Source: Ktedonobacteraceae bacterium
Lineage (GTDB): Bacteria; Chloroflexota; Ktedonobacteria; Ktedonobacterales; Ktedonobacteraceae
Assembly (NCBI GenBank): GCA_014896635.1
Contig: JADBKA010000024.1
Location: 1-32,430, forward strand
Length of the DNA stretch: 32,430 nucleotides
Direction of reading: 5' to 3'
A program made the translations under genes and the position numbers. The notes beneath the pieces were generated by a model. That model was not told where the DNA came from and did no database searches. It worked only from the letters and a program-made list of their open reading frames with translations. This document shows, one piece after another, positions 31,728 to 32,430 of the stretch (the stretch's first letter is position 1; each line of letters begins with the position of its first letter).

Positions 31728-31883
31728 ACGCGATGAGTCAGCAGCAGAGCTGCCGCAAACTGGCAATAGGGATATATTGAAATTTGCAACGGGAGAGCGC
31801 CGGTGATACACTGATAACCAGGCAGGGTCACAACAACAGAGAGCCTGCTTGCAGGAATCCTTCAAAATGCTCGAAAGATAGGT

Positions 31884-31910
31884 AGAGCGCGAGATATGCT
31901 TTCGCGCTCT
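31884..31910. repeat. 9-bp inverted repeat before the gamma-glutamyltransferase gene
   Basis: AGAGCGCGA (31884-31892) and TCGCGCTCT (31902-31910) with a 9-base loop lie 50 bases upstream of the ATG. It could be an operator, leader stem, or the end of an upstream transcript; no T-run follows. Confidence 0.5.
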
Positions 31911-31959
31911 TCTCTGAAACCTGCATTACTGCTTTTGAAAAGAATGGAGTCTCCTGACG

Positions 31960-32430
31960 ATGCTCTCCGAACAACCTGTTCTCGGCACACGAGGAATGGT
32001 CGCCACCGCACATTATCTCGCCACACAGGCCGGCCTTTCTATGCTCACCCTGGGTGGCAATGCCATTGATGCCGCCATTGCGGCAAATATAGCGATGACC
32101 GTCGTTTACCCCTCGACCTGTTCTGCCGGCGGCGATGTTTTTATGCTGATCTGGGATGCCAGGACGCGGCAACTGTATGCACTCAATGGCAGTGGCCGCG
32201 CGCCGCAGGGACTGACACCCGACTATTTCGCCACACGCAATATGACCGAGATCCCCTTGCGCGGCCCTCTCTCGATCAACGTGCCGGGAGCAGTTGACGG
32301 CTGGTTCACGGCCCTGGAGCGGTTTGGTACGCTTCCCGCTGAGGCGATCTTCGCTCCCGCCATCGCCTACGCCGAGGAAGGCTTGCCCGTTAGTCCCAAG
32401 CTCAGCGCATGGTTGGAATTGGCCGCCGAG
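31960..32430 (+). CDS. Gamma-glutamyltransferase family protein, N-terminal part
   Basis: The frame is open from ATG 31960 to the window end (157 codons, no stop). The start has the family pattern GMVATAHYLATQAGLSMLTLGGNAIDAAIAANIAMTVVYPSTCSAGGDVFML shortened: GTRGMVATAH, LGGNAIDAAIAANIA and AGGDVFMLIWDA, then LNGSGRAPQGLTPDYF, LSINVPGAVDGWF and FAPAIAYAEEGLPVSP. These enzymes are Ntn hydrolases that cleave themselves before a catalytic Thr; that site lies beyond the window. Substrates may be glutathione or other gamma-glutamyl or acyl groups. GGAG lies 10 bases before the ATG. Confidence 0.92.
   Translation, partial: MLSEQPVLGTRGMVATAHYLATQAGLSMLTLGGNAIDAAIAANIAMTVVYPSTCSAGGDVFMLIWDARTRQLYALNGSGRAPQGLTPDYFATRNMTEIPLRGPLSINVPGAVDGWFTALERFGTLPAEAIFAPAIAYAEEGLPVSPKLSAWLELAAE

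Overview
The window looks like a stretch of chromosome from a Ktedonobacteria-type Chloroflexota. That is an inference from gene style: a membrane Ser/Thr kinase fused to a WD40 propeller, many secreted or anchored beta-propellers, a PadR regulator with a Gly/Pro-rich head, a DprE1/DprE2 pair, moderate-to-high GC with AT-rich intergenic regions, and REP-like GC-rich hairpins. No rRNA, tRNA, CRISPR array, transposase, integrase or phage gene was seen. The DNA reads as ordinary chromosome with dense local regulation rather than an island.

Layout. 1-1.4 kb: start of a small membrane protein (minus) diverging from a PadR regulator (plus), with strong palindromes over both promoters. 1.5-9.3 kb: minus-strand genes for a DUF3307 membrane protein, a four-PAS soluble histidine kinase, a Ser/Thr kinase-WD40 receptor, a SAM methyltransferase and a membrane-anchored propeller. 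9.6-15.5 kb: plus-strand housekeeping block: a trans-sulfuration PLP enzyme, then rpsT, rplS, rnhB and rlmB behind a consensus promoter, a secreted IPT-like protein and an AlkZ-like winged-helix protein. 15.5-17.0 kb: small or decayed minus-strand genes, including a DUF4288 protein.

17.0-22.3 kb: minus-strand cell-envelope block: a lysozyme-like transglycosylase with a structured upstream region, an MBL hydrolase, a DprE1-like oxidase, an orphan HicB-like protein and a DprE2-like reductase. DprE1 and DprE2 together epimerise polyprenyl-phospho-ribose to the arabinose donor, so this suggests arabinose in the envelope. The position equivalent to Cys387 of the mycobacterial enzyme is Ala here. 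GC-rich hairpin repeats flank the block.

22.3-26.9 kb: a cyclase-family enzyme lacking two metal-ligand histidines, a protein of six propeller-like repeats, a DJ-1/PfpI gene split by a one-base frameshift, a DUF4395 plus anchored-thioredoxin pair, and a NagD-like HAD phosphatase. 27-30 kb: a BaeS/OmpR-type two-component system with a secreted DUF2680-like protein beside it. 30.3-32.4 kb: a zinc-ribbon membrane protein and the start of a gamma-glutamyltransferase that runs off the window.

The best leads are the DprE1-HicB-DprE2 arrangement, the hairpin-rich region around 21.7-22.24 kb (possible structured RNA and a 23-residue ORF with its own terminator), the DJ-1 frameshift, and several promoter-embedded palindromes. 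All identifications are by eye from motifs; no database search was run.
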